Source: a virus
DNA length: 22,818 bases
Virus record (IMG/VR): IMGVR_UViG_3300036652_001414
Coordinates: 1-22,818 of that record
Reading direction: 5' to 3' (one strand)
Every line of letters begins with the position of its first letter. Within the stretch, counting starts at the first letter, position 1. The notes under the pieces were generated by a model, which saw only the letters and a list, made by a program, of their open reading frames with translations, did no database searches and was not told the origin of the DNA. Below, one piece after another: positions 22,815 to 22,818 of this stretch. Position numbers and translations under genes: made by a program.

Positions 22815-22818
22815 GCCC

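Overview
The window looks like a piece of a tailed (siphovirus-type) phage or prophage of a high-GC actinobacterium. The evidence is a complete run of head and tail genes in canonical order, strong G/C bias at third codon positions, frequent GTG starts, and a WhiB-family protein, a family confined to actinobacteria and their phages. No integrase, terminase, portal, tRNA, insertion sequence or CRISPR array is visible, so lifestyle and exact host cannot be settled from this window.

Rightward half (1-16710, + strand): virion and lysis genes. In order they are the 3' part of a capsid maturation protease (its start lies upstream of the window), a major capsid protein with an N-terminal scaffold-like segment, a strong hairpin, a possible second capsid protein, a likely major tail (tube) protein, a head-tail adaptor, a small unknown gene, a likely tail terminator, an HK97 gp10-like tail completion protein, two tail assembly chaperone frames joined by a probable -1 frameshift, a 1445-residue tape measure protein, a distal-tail (Dit-like) protein, a hub or Tal-like minor tail protein, a coiled-coil minor tail protein, a one-span membrane protein with a poly-Asp tail, and a papain/C39-like cysteine peptidase. 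The last two may form the lysis cassette. The tail tube candidate sits beside the capsid genes instead of just before the chaperones.

Leftward half (about 16694-22814, - strand): replication and regulatory genes read toward the virion genes. From right to left they are a small 65-residue protein; an unusual in-frame fusion of a zinc ribbon, a middle domain and an HTH; a small basic-tailed protein that may start at CTG; a WhiB-like protein with an extra cysteine cluster; a Prim-Pol/SF3 helicase replication protein; a zinc-finger/HTH protein; a DUF2786 protein; a DUF6011 protein; and a 58-residue protein. The two blocks converge and overlap by 17 bases near 16700, and a 15-bp-stem hairpin lies just beyond.

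Regulation: the DUF2786 and DUF6011 genes each have their own promoter (TTGACA / TACCGT). The two promoters share a near-identical 28-base leader with the Shine-Dalgarno and an identical 11-bp palindrome placed differently relative to the -35 box. This duplicated control unit, a 10-bp tandem repeat array beside it, and the nested in-frame starts at 22018-22620 are the least ordinary features of the window.
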